Shown here one piece after another: positions 37,685 through 49,351 of a stretch of 64,000 nt of DNA. The notes under the pieces were generated by a model. That model was not told the origin of the DNA and searched no databases. It was given only the letters and a program-made list of their open reading frames with translations. The position numbers and the translations under genes are program-made. The stretch's first letter is position 1. Every line of letters starts with the position of its first letter. The DNA is from Rotaria socialis. Lineage: Eukaryota > Rotifera > Eurotatoria > Philodinida > Philodinidae. The DNA lies in assembly GCA_905331475.1 (NCBI GenBank), contig CAJNYU010002679.1, positions 350,221 through 414,220 on the forward strand, given 5' to 3'.

Positions 37685-38844
37685 AAAAACACAAATAAGA
37701 AATTAGTATAGACGACAACCTCGTGGAAAACAAGAAGATGTCCATCTGTTCTGTTTTGTCACATGCATATGATGTTTACATATTAAAATACTTGTACACG
37801 ACAATAACCTGTCTCTTTTAGATAGTAACCTTTTTTCCTATTCTGTATGTTGAATCATAGATATCTGCATTACAGGAAAAAAAAGGAAACAATACTTCTA
37901 TGGGAAAATTGACTATAGTATTCATTCACGCGCTCACCAGGAGCAAGATGAACCATCGAGATGCACGATGAACACAATCTATATTTGTTCAATTAGATTG
38001 TTACAAGACAGAAAAAGAATTCAACACTTTTCCTCTATCGATGATGGGAACATTGCATACTAAATATTTTCTTCTTCTCCCTCCCCCCGAATGAAATCAC
38101 ACTATTTCGAACGTCTATTGCATAAGATAACAACACACTAGATTTGTATGAATATTCGCTAGAACAGTTAGCATAGACTGTAAATGAAGTGCTATTGGTA
38201 TATCCGCACACACACATATCGTTCTGTAATATATGCAGTTGATGAGTGGGTATTTATCAATGTTACATATTCAATAAGGAAGCAAGTCAATAAAGCATGT
38301 ATTATTTGAGTGGGCGATGAACAAGCTGTGAAATTTTGATGATGCTATAATCATCATCATCATCCGATTCCGAATGAGAACTTTTTTTTCGACACTGATT
38401 TAATTCATTAAAAACAATATGAACTGAACTTTTTCAAAACTGGAATAAAAATGATAATCGAAAAAGAATTTTCTTCTTGTTTCTGCTAAAATTTGATCAG
38501 TCAAACTATTTATCTTTTCTTTTTCTTCTTTAGAAGAGAGTAAAAGAAAAAACAGAAAACTTTTCGTATTCATTTATCGGTATCACCTTTGATAACCAAA
38601 AAGGTTAGATTCAAAAGTCAATCACCCGCCGAGTGCAAATGGAAAAATCGCACAAAATCTAAAATTTAACTCGTGTCTCTTCATTTGTCACTTAAGTTTC
38701 ATATAATGACAGTTAACTTCGGAACGAAAAATTAAAAAATAAGTATTAAATCATTTTTCGAGGAATACTCCTGTTCATCTTCTGTGCTTTGACGCCATCA
38801 AGCATGTCAAATTATATCTGTTGGATCGTTTCATTTCCATCTCG

Positions 38845-38964
38845 CCAATCATCGGCGCAGGGAACATCTTCAAACAGAAATAAAAAGAATTTTCAATGAT
38901 CCTTTTTTTCGTTCCTTCTGTTTCTTTTTCGTTATTCATATGTCGCATGGACCAATCATTGGCG
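38845..38964 (+). promoter_or_regulatory. paired CCAATCATYGGCG motifs upstream of the Distal-less gene
   Basis: CCAATCATCGGCG at 38845-38857 and CCAATCATTGGCG at 38952-38964, one mismatch apart and 107 bp from start to start, lie 155-275 bp before the homeobox gene ATG. Each contains a CCAAT box and is partly palindromic, so both are candidate promoter elements. Confidence 0.45.
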
Positions 38965-39118
38965 TCAACCACCTACTGAGCATGTACAATAGAGAGAAAG
39001 AGAGAAAAATTTCAAAACGAAACAAAAAATATGGTCAACCATCCCACCATTTTATGACTAGAGACAAATTGTGCATTTTCACAAACGACCACATACATAG
39101 GCAAACGAAAAAGAAAAC

Positions 39119-41961
39119 ATGTTTCCAAATCATTATTCACCATCAAATCCCTATGCTGATTTTTCAACATACAATACAACTTCATCATCATCAAACATAA
39201 GCAGTATTGGTAATTCTTCCTCGCCACCTCTTTATCATCAACATCAACATATGTTCTCTGCAGCACATTTTTCCAATGATAAACTTCAACATTCACCAAC
39301 AGGTTATCCGTCATTTGCTATGCATGGGTTAAATATGAATGTAAATGTTACTATGAGTCCTGTTTATGTACCAACGAATAATCTATCAATATCTCAACCA
39401 TCACCATCAGTTCCATTGAAACCCTTTTATTCATCTGATGAAAATGGCACGAATTCATTGGAAGGTAAATAATAGAGATTATTTCCAACTGCGTGTGTCA
39501 ATGCAGATGATCGTTTCTTTTGCGAGGTGCTAAGTAGTATTCATATGAGTACTGATAGCAGAAGACAAAAAAAATAATCTCAATTGATTTTGATTCCTAG
39601 AGAAAAGATAAGCCGAACATTTTCTGTGAAAATCATTCGTCAAGAAGTCAAACTTCTGATTAATGAATGAAAAATTTAACAATAGAAATATTGCGAGAAA
39701 AATTTCAATATTATTTTATTATTGATTACGAACGAAATTTTAAGCATCAAGAAAACTTCAAAAACAAACTTTAATCTGTCCATTGATCTTTTGTCTATGA
39801 ACACTTTTTCTGTTTCTAAAGATCGTTCGATAATAATCGATTGTGTGAACCGAGTCAATTTATCGCATAGGATCTAAATGCCAATAGCAAAAGACTTAAT
39901 TTTTGTTTTACTCATCTCATCTCATTTCTATTTCTATAGAAAAATCAGTCAATACACGCGTATTAAATGGCAATGAAACTCATCCAACACAATCACAACC
40001 ACAACCACCAACACTTTCACTACCTAAAATGACTGCGAAAGGGAAGAAGATACGTAAGCCACGTACAATCTACAATCCACTTCAATTACAAGCACTTAAT
40101 AAACGTTTTCGTCGTACACAATATTTAGCGTTGCCTGAACGAGCTGAACTAGCAGTTAATCTTGGTCTAACACAAACTCAGGTGAGTTTTATATATGTTC
40201 AGTTGACACATTGAGGGTCATATGTATAGCCTAGAGCATGACATATTTTATTGTCTTTTGTTTTTATGCTCCACATATAAATATGATGAATTGAAGATCA
40301 TCATTCATGATGTCCATCTTCGAGCAAAATGTCTATATATCTTTTGCATGAGATAGGATAAGGAAAAATTAATCGAATGTCATTGATTTTTATGACTCAC
40401 TTGCGCAATTATATTCGCTAGAAGTTTCCTCTCAGAAAACGAGTCACGACAAACAAAACAAAAAATGAAAAAGAAAGAAAGAAGGCGGGATGCATTATCG
40501 ACTAGCTCAAATTTGATGTATATATAAATTCAAAGACGCATCAGCGGGGAGCTCAGCATTGCGTGAACAATCGAGAGACGAGGGCAAATGGTCGGCATGT
40601 TTGAAGAAAAGCGAGAAAAAAATTCTTATCTGAAATGACAACGCCCACTGTGGATACTACGAAATAAGATCGTATTCATTCATGTGTAGACTATTTTTGA
40701 AGTCAAATCATTTGACGTTATATCTGAAAATAGTTTCTTTTGTTTTTATTTATCTTTGTACGTATGTACGTATATATCAATGAAATCAGCTTAACCTTCC
40801 GTCTTGCATTTTATTTTACTTCTTTTTTTTTTTTGAAAATGAATACCCGACTGATTTCTAAATATTTCACAGTAGGAAAGAAAAAGTAAAATGGGCGTCT
40901 TTTTTCTTAAACACAAAGACATTTTCTCTTTATATACAAATCACGCACGCATTGATGCTTTGTTCCCTTTTTTTTCTCGCTTTATGCTCACAAGACAACC
41001 TGTTATTAGAAATACACATTGTGAAAGAATATAGACAGGTAAAAAGATGTATATTGATGTGATGGTCAGTATAAACCCTGCGGGTAAATGCGTTGTAAGA
41101 TCTATGTGTGACATCTCTCCTCCCTTTGCCTCCCATACATACATATACATAGTACATTGATGGGACAAGGACAATACATGATGACCGATACGCCCTTCAC
41201 ACACACAATATCCAGTCGATAGAGATACACACATATAAAAAACTATCTATAAGGAAAAGAAATGCTTGACTAAATCGGTGAGTGATGATAGATAAAAGTT
41301 ACGGTTATTTTCTTTTTTTATTTGTTGATATTTGATTAAGATGATTAACTAAAATAATAATCATGTTTTTCTTCTTTGTTTCGTTCTCGTTGTCAAGGTC
41401 AAAATATGGTTTCAAGTAAGTACAACTAGTTCTATGATTATTTTAGAAAATTGATTGTTATTTATCAATTTGTTTTAGAACAAACGTTCAAAGGAAAAGA
41501 AATCTAACAGACAAGGTAATCGCACTCGCCTATCTAATGATAATGATTTGAGTTGTAACGGCGAAGAAATCTATTCGGATGATGAGACAAGTTCAACATC
41601 AACTGATAACAATGATTCATCTTTACATGCTACACAATCATTAGCACCTGCATGTGAAAGTAAAGATGTTGATGTGACTACAGCTAATCAAACAATGATC
41701 AAATCATCACCTAATATCTATGAACAGTCTTCGCCACCTTCTCTAACATCTTCTACAATGATTTCGACGACATCGACAACAACGGCAACAACACCACCGC
41801 TACCACCACCACCACAATATCCAACAAATGATTTTCTTCGAACAAATTCAATGTATTTTGATTATGGATCAATGAATGGCTTTTGGCAACCGCATATCTA
41901 TGATACAACTCATAATATGAATGGATATTATCAACAATATCCACCAACAATTCACACTTAA
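39119..41961 (+). CDS. DLX: Distal-less (Dlx) homeobox transcription factor
   Basis: Four exons (39119-39464, 39940-40181, 41398-41415, 41479-41961) give 362 aa. The homeodomain starts near residue 153: [20 protein letters not shown], then [20 protein letters not shown] and [32 protein letters not shown] and [18 protein letters not shown] are diagnostic of the Distal-less family, which patterns appendages and sensory or neural tissue in animals. N- and C-terminal regions are Ser/Thr/Asn/Pro-rich ([10 protein letters not shown]). One intron splits the homeodomain between positions 44 and 45, as in other Dlx genes. A second falls after Gln50, leaving an 18-nt microexon that encodes VKIWFQ. The 1.2-kb second intron has a patch of higher GC at about 40490-40620 that may be regulatory. 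Polyadenylation hexamer at 42025-42030. Confidence 0.95.
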
Positions 41962-42024
41962 TAAAATTTGATTCTTTGAGTGTTGTATTATCCGACTTGT
42001 ATATCGATTTAATTTTGCTTTGAA

Positions 42025-42104
42025 AATAAAACTTGTGTAATGAATATTCAGAAAGAAAATGTTTGCTCTTCACAAGCGTTGTCGTTTCACTATTCATTTT
42101 ATTG
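42025..42104. terminator. polyadenylation signals of converging Dlx (+) and astacin A (-)
   Basis: AATAAA at 42025-42030 lies 64 bp after the Dlx stop. On the other strand TTTATT at 42099-42104 reads AATAAA 27 bp after the astacin A stop. The two stop codons are only about 170 bp apart, so the 3' ends may overlap. Confidence 0.6.
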
Positions 42105-42130
42105 AATTAAAACGAAAAGTTAGATTTAGT

Positions 42131-43102
42131 TTAAGAACATGAATAGTATTTTTTGAGTTTTTGAATATCGAGATCACTCATTTTCTCGCCACGCCCCATC
42201 TTCGATTCCCAACTTTTGCCCACACTAGTAGTAGGTACTATTGTTGGACGACCATTTGACGAGAAAGCATCACTTCGATAATGCATTATGGATCCTATGA
42301 ATAATAAATATACATATCGTTTTTCGATATCGGAAAATTTTTTGTCTTTGATTATTTACCATAGTCATAAACTAGACCCAGCGTGTCAGCATCAGTTCTA
42401 GAGAATACATCGAAATTATGTTCCATACCTGTAGAGTATCGGAATAAAATGAACTTGAATGAGAGTTTTTTTTATATCGAACCTGATACAATATTTTGAG
42501 TTTGTATGCGTACATATTGATCTCGATCGGGACGAGTTTGTTCATGAACGAAGCCAAGAGCATGTATGAGCTCATGCAATGCTACCTGATGGTATACACA
42601 GCCAGGAATTTGAAGTGATAGATCCTGAGGACCACTGCTCTGAGTTTTACCCATAAACGACCAACATCTATATTTAGTTTTCGTTTTGTATCACCTGAAG
42701 CAAAGCAATATATTGATTTTCTTACCCTTGACCTGGATGAATTCTTAACCAAACTGGAGTATTAGTAGTGCGCCAGACAAATCGAATACAATTATTCGTG
42801 TTTTTCATAATTTCAAGCATAGCACCAATAATAATATTCTTCTGCTCGGTTGAGTAAGATGAATCGAATTCAATAGGTACGGTACCATCGGGCCATTTCG
42901 GACTTCGGATAAACGCAGTGCGACCATTTTTCAATGGTACTGCAATATCACCTTCTATGAATGTGGCACCAGGTGCATTGTTCTCTGATAAACCTTTCAA
43001 ACCGAACAGATTGGCGACATCTTGTGAATCCTCCAAAGGAATTGCATTGGCCTCGCAAGAAAGAAATATTAAGCACAAGTAGAGTTTGGCATAACGTAAC
43101 AT
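42131..43102 (-). CDS. astacin-family zinc metalloprotease A
   Basis: Minus-strand exons 42726-43102, 42483-42667, 42360-42428 and 42131-42294 give 264 aa. Start taken at 43102 rather than the in-frame ATG at 43126: exon 1 is then 377 nt in all four copies, and 43126 would leave too little room after the TATA box. Order: signal peptide (YLCLIFLSCEANA); short propeptide with FIEGDI, matching the FxGD aspartate switch that blocks zinc in the zymogen; catalytic domain with zinc motif HELIHALGFVHEQTRPDR; Met-turn SIMHY; C-terminus YYSCS. No CUB, EGF or ShK domain follows. Such enzymes are secreted endopeptidases used in digestion, hatching or matrix processing; the role here is not shown. The propeptide resembles copy C, while most of the catalytic part and the 3' end are almost identical to copy B. 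Confidence 0.93.
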
Positions 43103-43144
43103 AATGACTTGAACAGTGTCTATCATTATGCAGCAGACGCTGGA

Positions 43145-43152
43145 TATTTATA
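43145..43152 (-). promoter_or_regulatory. TATA box of astacin A
   Basis: TATAAATA on the minus strand, ending 42 bp before the ATG. The same box at nearly the same distance precedes all four genes, implying a very short 5' UTR. Confidence 0.75.
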
Positions 43153-45244
43153 GGTATAATTAAAAGAAAATAGTCTTTCTCACTCGCGTTACTTAAAAAA
43201 CAAAGTGCAGAAAAATAGAATCACATTATGGCAAGGGTTGGTCGTGTTAGATATCATACCAAACCATGTGTGTTTTTCTTTATTAACGTCACTGAATCAT
43301 ATACTAACCTGCATAGCAAATTAATACTACAGTTTCATGAGATTTCTGTTGAATTTCGAAGCCTAAACTTTACGCTGGAAAAATAAACCATTTTCGATCA
43401 TCATTCTATTAGTGAAATCAATCATACGGATTCTATTTGAAAAGAAATGTAGAATAAAAACACTATTTGATATTATGGAGTAAGTAGCTGTTTCATAAAT
43501 GGCACTAGTTATCAAAATTCTTAAAGACTTGATTCATTGTGCATCCTCTCCCAAACTTCATCCAATGGTTAATTTTTCGAACGATAGAAAAATTTCATGA
43601 ATTCTCTGAATGCTATCTAGATATTTTCTACATTTCATACTGATTCCACACATACGGTTACTTTTCACTCATACTATATTGGTGTTCATGAAATTTCTTC
43701 CAACGAAGCAAATCTGTAACCCAATAATGATTTACGTGTAAGGAGTGTTGTATCTGATCGGTTTCAGTTGTATGATGTGATCGTTGGCTGAAATGTTTTG
43801 TAAAAGGACAGTATAAGGATGTTGGTTATTTCAATTTTAGATTCAAACAATCATGGAGAACTTGTCGTAAAAAGTAAATACAGTGAATATACTTACATTT
43901 TCTATAATCTATCATCCATGCAACATGATAAATTAATCAAGCAATCACTTATTCATAACTCAAATTGAAGCTGTATAAAGGCGAGAGTGTGAATTCTCAG
44001 TATTACTACTAATGTTTTGCTAAATATTTATTTTTAAATAGAGTCCATACTGATATAATAGGCTAATAGAGTAATGATCATAAATATTTCATGTTATTTT
44101 GGTAGATATTAGGTTTCAATGGATCAACGAAAACTTGATCAAACTAGTACCAACAATCTCGTATCAATATATACTCTAAATACAGCTTTACAATTCAAGG
44201 TTGTTGAGAAAAACAACACGAGTGTGTGGATATGGTCTCATATACGAACCACTTCTTTAATTTGAGTCGTGTCTTATATTTTTGATTAGACTGGTTTATC
44301 ATTGATAACAAAACTAACGTATAAATAAAATTCAATACTTTATATACTAATCGACAGTCATTCCTGCTCATTGAAAAAATTAAGAAGAATATGCATTGAG
44401 ATCAGTTGAAAAGTATGATCTACTTCTCTCATATATTGATTTTTCTCCTGCGTGCTCCTTGGAAATTCTAACGAAATAAAATATTTTACTCGAAGTTGAT
44501 TCGGGGTCCAATTCGGGATAAAATAGAACTAGGATAACCATGTGTCAGATTTCATGATTTTTATGAATGAAGAAGATTACTCAATGTAAGATCGACGTAA
44601 GGGCAGAATCGAAAAACCATCGGATATACAAAGCAAGAATAGGTGAGTCGCCTCAGCAGGCGTGCCACCAATCTACACAATTAGCAAATGAATGCATGTT
44701 ATTCAAAAAACTGGTCAAGCAATTCGTTTTCATTTCACAAGATAAACTGAAATCTGATTATTTTAACAGCATAGATATTTGAAGGAAACTCAAACACAGA
44801 CACATTAATTTATGATACTAAGTCATTCATTGCTAACAATACATCTGAACTTGACCATTCTCATTGAAAACTTTTTGAAAGAGAGAGAAAATCAACTCAT
44901 TTTCTTGTTAGATCACCCCGCAGTGCCATGATGAACATATAGAACACCTGTAGCTGTGTTGCTGAATATTCATTAACAATAAATAAACCGCGAAATGAAA
45001 CAGTAGAGATCAATGGATTGTTTGTCACAAATATGATTATTAAAAGCATTCTTGTCGTTGTGAAACATGTGCTACTGTATCTTGCGAACAAACAAGAAAA
45101 TTAAACAAAGCACGACGATAACAGATAGGAATGTAGAAGAAACGCTACTTAATGCTAAGAAAGAAAATTTTTGTTTCTTCTTCAGTAGTCTACTTTTTTC
45201 TTCGTATTGATTTTATTGCGTTAAAACGAAAAGTTAGATTTAGT
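43153..45244. other. intergenic DNA between astacin A and B
   Basis: No supported gene. Parts from about 44200 to 44700 are recognisably related to 47300-48000 as members of the duplicated unit. The last 70 bp before the astacin B stop match the region left of astacin A, including AAAACGAAAAGTTAGATTTA. Confidence 0.6.
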
Positions 45245-46215
45245 TTAAGAACATGAATAGTATTTTTTGAGTTTTTGAATATCGAGAGCACTCATTTTCT
45301 CGCCACGCCCCATCCTCGATTCCCAACTTTTGCCCACACTAGTAGTAGGTACTATTGTTGGACGACCATTTGACGAGAAAGCATCACTTCGATAATGCAT
45401 TATGGATCCTATGAATAAAAAACAGAAATTAATTAATTTTCCTTTCTTCCTAGTCCTCGATAATTTACCAAAGTCATATGGCAGACCCAGCATGTTTGTG
45501 TCAGTTCTAGAGAACACATCGAAATTATGATCCTGACCTGTAGAGTATGAAAAATAAATAAAGTATGAACGACAGTTTTTTTTTAATATCGAACCTGATA
45601 CAATATTTTGAGTTTGTATGCGTACATATTGATCTCGATCGGGACGAGTTTGCTCATGAACGAAGCCAAGAGCATGTATGAACTCATGTAATGCTACCTG
45701 ATGGTGAACACAGCCAGGAATTTGAAGTGATAGATCCTGAGGACCCTTCTGCATAGCTTTGCCCATGTACGACCAACATCTGCATTTAGTGTTCGTTTTG
45801 TATCTTATGAAATAAAACAATATATTTGATTTTCTTACCCTTGGCCAGGAAAAATTCTTAACCAAACTGGGTGATTAGTAGTGCGCCAGACAAATCGAAT
45901 ACAATTATTCGTGTTTTTCGTAATTTCCGACATAGCACCAATAATAATATTCTTCTGAGCGGTTGAGTAAGATGAATCGAATTCAACAGGTACGGTACCA
46001 TCGGGCCATTTCGAACTTCGGATAAACGCAGTTCGACCATCCTGTTTCGGCATTGCAATATCACCTTGCATGAACGTGGCATCAGTTGCATTGTTCTTTG
46101 CTAAGCCTGTCAAGCCGAATACATTAGAAGCATCCGCTGAATCTTTCGAACGAATCACATGTGCCTCGCAAGAGAGGAATGTTAAGCATAAAACGAGTTT
46201 GACACAATGAAGCAT
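45245..46215 (-). CDS. astacin-family zinc metalloprotease B
   Basis: Minus-strand exons 45839-46215, 45595-45779, 45469-45537 and 45245-45408 give 264 aa. Signal peptide LVLCLTFLSCEAHV, propeptide switch FMQGDI, zinc motif HEFIHALGFVHEQTRPDR, Met-turn SIMHY, terminal YYSCS. The last exon differs from copy A at only 2 of 164 bases by my comparison, yet the propeptide differs strongly (IRSKDSADASNVFGLTGLAK against IPLEDSQDVANLFGLKGLSE). Intron 2 (45538-45594, 57 nt) has no stop in frame and is a multiple of three, so an unspliced message would stay open with an insert right after the zinc motif region. Confidence 0.92.
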
Positions 46216-46254
46216 TATGAAATAAACAATGCATCATTATGAAGGAACCTCGAA

Positions 46255-46262
46255 TATTTATA
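46255..46262 (-). promoter_or_regulatory. TATA box of astacin B
   Basis: TATAAATA on the minus strand, ending 39 bp before the ATG, in the conserved position shared by the family. Confidence 0.75.
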
Positions 46263-48330
46263 GCTGAAAGAGAAGGGAGACAAACTTCGTCGCCAATGTT
46301 GTGTGGAAAAACTATCACATTAACGGGCATATTAGCCCATTCGTATTTTTCTTGTTAATCTTGTTTATCTTAAATTTGAAAAGATGGCATATTGATATTG
46401 ATTTTACTAGCATTTTGTTGAATTTTAAATTCTAAAACCTACGAAAACAGAACACGAATCTCGCTCGGTTATGCCACGAGTAAAATGAATCATTTTGTAC
46501 GATATTAGAGGATAAATAGGGAGCACAATGTGTGATTGATCTTATGAATTAAGCAGCTGCTTGATAAGGCTTTCGGAGCGGAAGCTTTTAGAAAATATTC
46601 CCGTGTTTGTGATATTTAATACTTGCGTTTATCTCGAAACCAATATTTTGATCTATGAATGAATAATCATTGATAGTTTATTACCGTCCTGCCTGTAGTT
46701 TATTCCAAATGTATGAAATAATTTATCTTCTGTAATCCTTAAAGGATCCTAGCTATGAAAATTCTTAAGCACATCATTAAAAATATGCAGTTTTTATGCT
46801 ATTCGCCACAGCAATTATTGAATATTTTCTTGGCAACAGTTGAATAGAAGTCAAACACGAGTAGCTTACAGGATCTGCATAAGAGTGCAGTTCATTTATG
46901 TATGATTTTTAGAATTTCGGGAATGTTTTGACTCAAACTATACTTTTTTATTGATAAAAAAATTCATTTCCTCCGAGGACACAAAGTCGTAATTAGAGAA
47001 TAAGTTGTTTTAGAATAGTCAAACCTGGTCAGATTGAAAGACATTATGAAATGTATGATACTGACTTATTCATATGTTCTCGACAGCAGAAAGAAGTGTT
47101 AGAGTGCTGCTTATTTCAGCGTTAGATGAAAATATTTTTGAACAGCTAATAATGAAAATCTTATAGAGAGAGAAATCTGCTGATATGCTCTACAGTCTAT
47201 TATCCGTGCATCACCAGAAATGATTCAACCAGGTACTGTACCAAAGCTCAAATAGGAGCTTTATGAAAGAGTTGCTAAACTTAAAATTTTTCTAGAATGT
47301 TTTGTTACCTATATATTTTTCAAAGAGAATTCATAAGATATGAGAACCACTCCTTTAATTTAAATCGTGTCTTCTATTCTTTTCAGGGTTGTAAATATTT
47401 ATTGATATTGATTTCTTCTTGTCGCAAAAACAAAATAACAAAGATATACACCGAGAACAGTTGGATAGGTTGGCGCTTTTGCCCGATCTTCGTCTTTCTC
47501 GTGCATGCTTCTCGGAAAATCTAGTCCAATGAAAGATTTTTGTGGTCGGAATAGGAGAAAAAACACACAATCTGACGATGATCAATTATCTATATGTATC
47601 CAGCTTTGAAAATGAATTAGATATTCAACAATAGAACTTAGATAGAACTGGAAGCAACACAATTAATATTCTATTGTAATTGATACATAAACTATGTGAA
47701 AATAGCTGTATAATCACAAAAATAATAAAAAGGCTACTCAAACAAATCTAAATAATTTGTTTTAGTGAATCATTTTCTATATTAAGGTGATGAGATTTTA
47801 CTGCTTTCTATTTTATAAGACCAAAGTAAATTCAAGATCTAAAAATGGATCGAAATCAGCCATTGGAAATATATATCGTACGAAGATTCAAGAACTTCTG
47901 TGAATTCATTATAAACGTGAACACTAAGCAGCAAAACGAAAACGAAAGTAGGAAACACGTGCACACAACCATACACACCATCTACATAATCAGCAAATGA
48001 ATGCAATCCTATCCGAGAGCAGCGTAATAAATAGTTTACTCTCATATGAGAAACGAAAATTTAATTATAAAATAAGAATCTCATTTTTTTTAAATGAAAC
48101 ATACGAAATCATTAGTTTCATTATCGTAAATATGAATATTCCACCACGGTTCATGCTCAGGAAACTTTAATAAGTGACGATTCTATTTTCTGATTTGTAC
48201 ATCCATTCACGTTCACGTTGAAAACAATACATTTGTTTTGAATGCTTAGAAAAACAAATGTTACTTCTTCTCAATTTGTTTTATTTTAGTAGTGATTTTA
48301 TTGCTTTAAAAGGAAAACTATATTTTTAGT
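46263..48330. other. intergenic DNA between astacin B and C
   Basis: No supported gene. About 47290-48000 aligns in pieces with 44200-44700, in the same order, as expected for a diverged tandem unit. Confidence 0.6.
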
Positions 48331-49301
48331 TTAGGAGCAAGAATAGTATGCTTTGAGTTTTTCAGCATCTTGATCACTCAAATTCATGCCACGGCCCATC
48401 TTCGATTCCCAATCTTTGTCAGTATCTGTAATAACTTTTATCGTTGGGAGACCATTCGACGAGAAAGCATCACTTCGATAGTGCATTATTGATCCTTTGA
48501 ATAATACATATATGCATCTTTATTTAAAAGCGAAAAACTGCTAGTCTTCGATTATTTACCATAGTCATAGGGCCTGTTCAGCGTGCTAACGCTAGTCGAA
48601 GGAAAAATATTGAAATTGTGTTCATTACCTGTGAAATATCCTATTAAAATAAAGTTTCGATGACAGGTCTTTTTATCGAACCTGATTGAATGTTTTCGGT
48701 TTGTATGCGTACATATTGATTACGATCGGGACGAGTCTGCTCATGAATGAAGCCAAGAGCATGCATGAGCTCATGTAGTGCTACCTGATGGTAAACACAG
48801 CCAGTAGGTTGAAGTGATAGATCTTGAGGACCACTGCTCTTAGCTCTACCCATATACGACCAACATCTATATTTATTTTTTGTTTTATAGACACTGAAGA
48901 AAATAAATATATTGATTTTTTTACCCTCTGCTAGGAATAATTCGTAACCAAACTGAAGTACTACTATTGCGCTCCACAAATCTAATGCAATTATTTGTAC
49001 TTTTCATAATTTCAGACATAGCTCCTCTGATAACACTCTTCTGATCATTCGTATACGATGCATGAATATCAAAAGGTACGATGCCATTTGGCCATTTCGG
49101 ACTGCGAATGTATACGGCACGACCAGCTTTTAATGGTACTGCAATATCACCTTCTATGAATGTAGCACCGATTGCATAGTTCTCTGATAAACCTTCCAAA
49201 CCGAACAGATTAAGAGCATCGCCTGAATCTTCCAACGGAATCGCATAGACTTTGCAAGAGAGAAATATTGAGTATAAAAGTAATTTTACGTATTGAAACA
49301 T
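48331..49301 (-). CDS. astacin-family zinc metalloprotease C
   Basis: Minus-strand exons 48925-49301, 48682-48866, 48560-48628 and 48331-48494 give 264 aa. Start set at 49301, not the ATG one codon upstream, to match the 377-nt exon 1 of its paralogues. Signal peptide (LLLYSIFLSCKVYA), propeptide IPLEDSGDALNLFGLEGLSE with switch FIEGDI, zinc motif HELMHALGFIHEQTRPDR, Met-turn SIMHY, terminal YYSCS. All zinc ligands, the catalytic Glu and the Met-turn Tyr are intact, so it is predicted active. The catalytic part is clearly diverged from A and B (for example VITDTDKDWESKMGRG near the end), while its propeptide is close to A. Confidence 0.92.
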
Positions 49302-49343
49302 CATCTATAAAAACTGTCTTGGATTACGAAGAATGAAATTATA

Positions 49344-49351
49344 TATTTATA
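49344..49351 (-). promoter_or_regulatory. TATA box of astacin C
   Basis: TATAAATA on the minus strand, ending 42 bp before the ATG, conserved among the four copies. Confidence 0.75.

Larger units (their letters stand above)
37317..39118. other. intergenic DNA upstream of the Distal-less gene
   Basis: Contains repeat copy B (37343-37684), AT-rich unique DNA and two CCAAT-type motifs close to the homeobox gene (38845-38964). No supported coding frame; the frames seen on both strands near 38775-39200 are low-complexity shadows of the upstream region and first exon. Confidence 0.55.

Noticed and set aside
43103..43126. Upstream in-frame ATG of astacin A
   Set aside because: It would put the start only about 19 bp from the TATA box and breaks the equal exon 1 length seen in the other three copies.
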